Shown here piece after piece: positions 42,547 to 42,618 of a stretch of DNA of 42,618 bases (its first letter is position 1; each line of letters opens with the position of its first letter). The DNA lies in assembly GCA_905236045.1 (NCBI GenBank), contig CAJOOG010000082.1, positions 1 to 42,618 on the forward strand, in the 5' to 3' direction. This DNA comes from an uncultured Denitrobacterium sp. Its GTDB lineage: Bacteria > Actinomycetota > Coriobacteriia > Coriobacteriales > Eggerthellaceae. The position numbers and the translations under genes are program-made. A model generated the notes under the pieces. That model did no database searches. It was not told where the DNA came from and saw only the letters and a program-made list of their open reading frames with translations.

Positions 42547-42618
42547 CACAACGGAAGCATTGGGAGGGCGGAGAGGCACGAAAGCGGCTCGCGCCGGCTT
42601 CATGCCTTGGAACGCGCC

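Overview
The window is a GC-rich chromosomal segment whose gene content points to an anaerobic actinobacterium of the class Coriobacteriia, most likely Eggerthellaceae. The best clues are a Tat-exported flavoprotein paired with a NapC/NrfH-like multihaem cytochrome (the cgr-type respiratory reductase architecture expanded in that family), a sufCBDSU operon beside a separate minimal SufBC-like pair, and the general style of the housekeeping genes. This placement is inference; no rRNA or marker tree is available here.

Layout. 1-5.4 kb, minus strand: DUF1385 protein (cut by the window edge), thyX, a SAM methyltransferase, a WecA/TagO-type lipid-carrier transferase and two acidic single-pass membrane proteins. 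5.6-7.3 kb, minus: a minimal Fe-S assembly pair (SmsC/SmsB type). 7.46-10.8 kb, plus: a TPP-riboswitch-controlled thiamine/precursor uptake operon (thiamine-binding protein, permease, Tat lipoprotein, ATPase). 10.8-11.8 kb, minus: an orphan amino-acid-type binding lipoprotein, preceded by a highly structured non-coding region that I propose to be a raiA-motif RNA. 12.1-16.8 kb: comF split in two by a 3987-bp AT-rich insertion carrying a BspA-like surface protein, a helix-turn-helix/zinc-finger gene, a SHOCT gene, the first 14 codons of a recombinase-like gene, and the SH3b tail of a lysin fused in frame to the ComF N-terminus. 17-20.3 kb: a membrane GT2 glycosyltransferase and, divergent, pyrG. 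20.4-22.15 kb: the wreck of a trp operon, with a 5'-truncated trpF followed by an in-frame TrpB-TrpA chimera. 22.1-24.7 kb, minus: flavoprotein plus pentahaem cytochrome. 24.9-26.1 kb: ackA. 26.3-28.9 kb: TetR regulator divergent from a P1B-type ATPase. 29-30.7 kb: amtB-glnK. 30.7-38.7 kb, minus: MOSC protein, sufC-sufB-sufD-sufS-sufU, and a glutamate-cysteine-ligase/class-I amidotransferase fusion, closely packed as one likely operon. 38.9-42.5 kb, minus: CDF metal exporter, YbjQ protein, and a pantothenate-type Na+ symporter with its small YhdT-like partner.

Main observations: (1) comF is interrupted with a 3-bp shared core (AGA) such that removing 3987 bp restores an uninterrupted 249-codon comF; (2) the trp genes have been reduced to a truncated trpF and a 451-residue TrpB-TrpA fusion lacking catalytic parts of both subunits; (3) two Fe-S assembly systems of different complexity are encoded within 33 kb; (4) the suf operon is flanked by thiol/sulfur-linked genes, including an unusual two-domain ligase-amidotransferase; (5) a structured RNA candidate lies immediately 3' of comF. 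All calls come from reading the sequence and from recalled family motifs; no database search was run.
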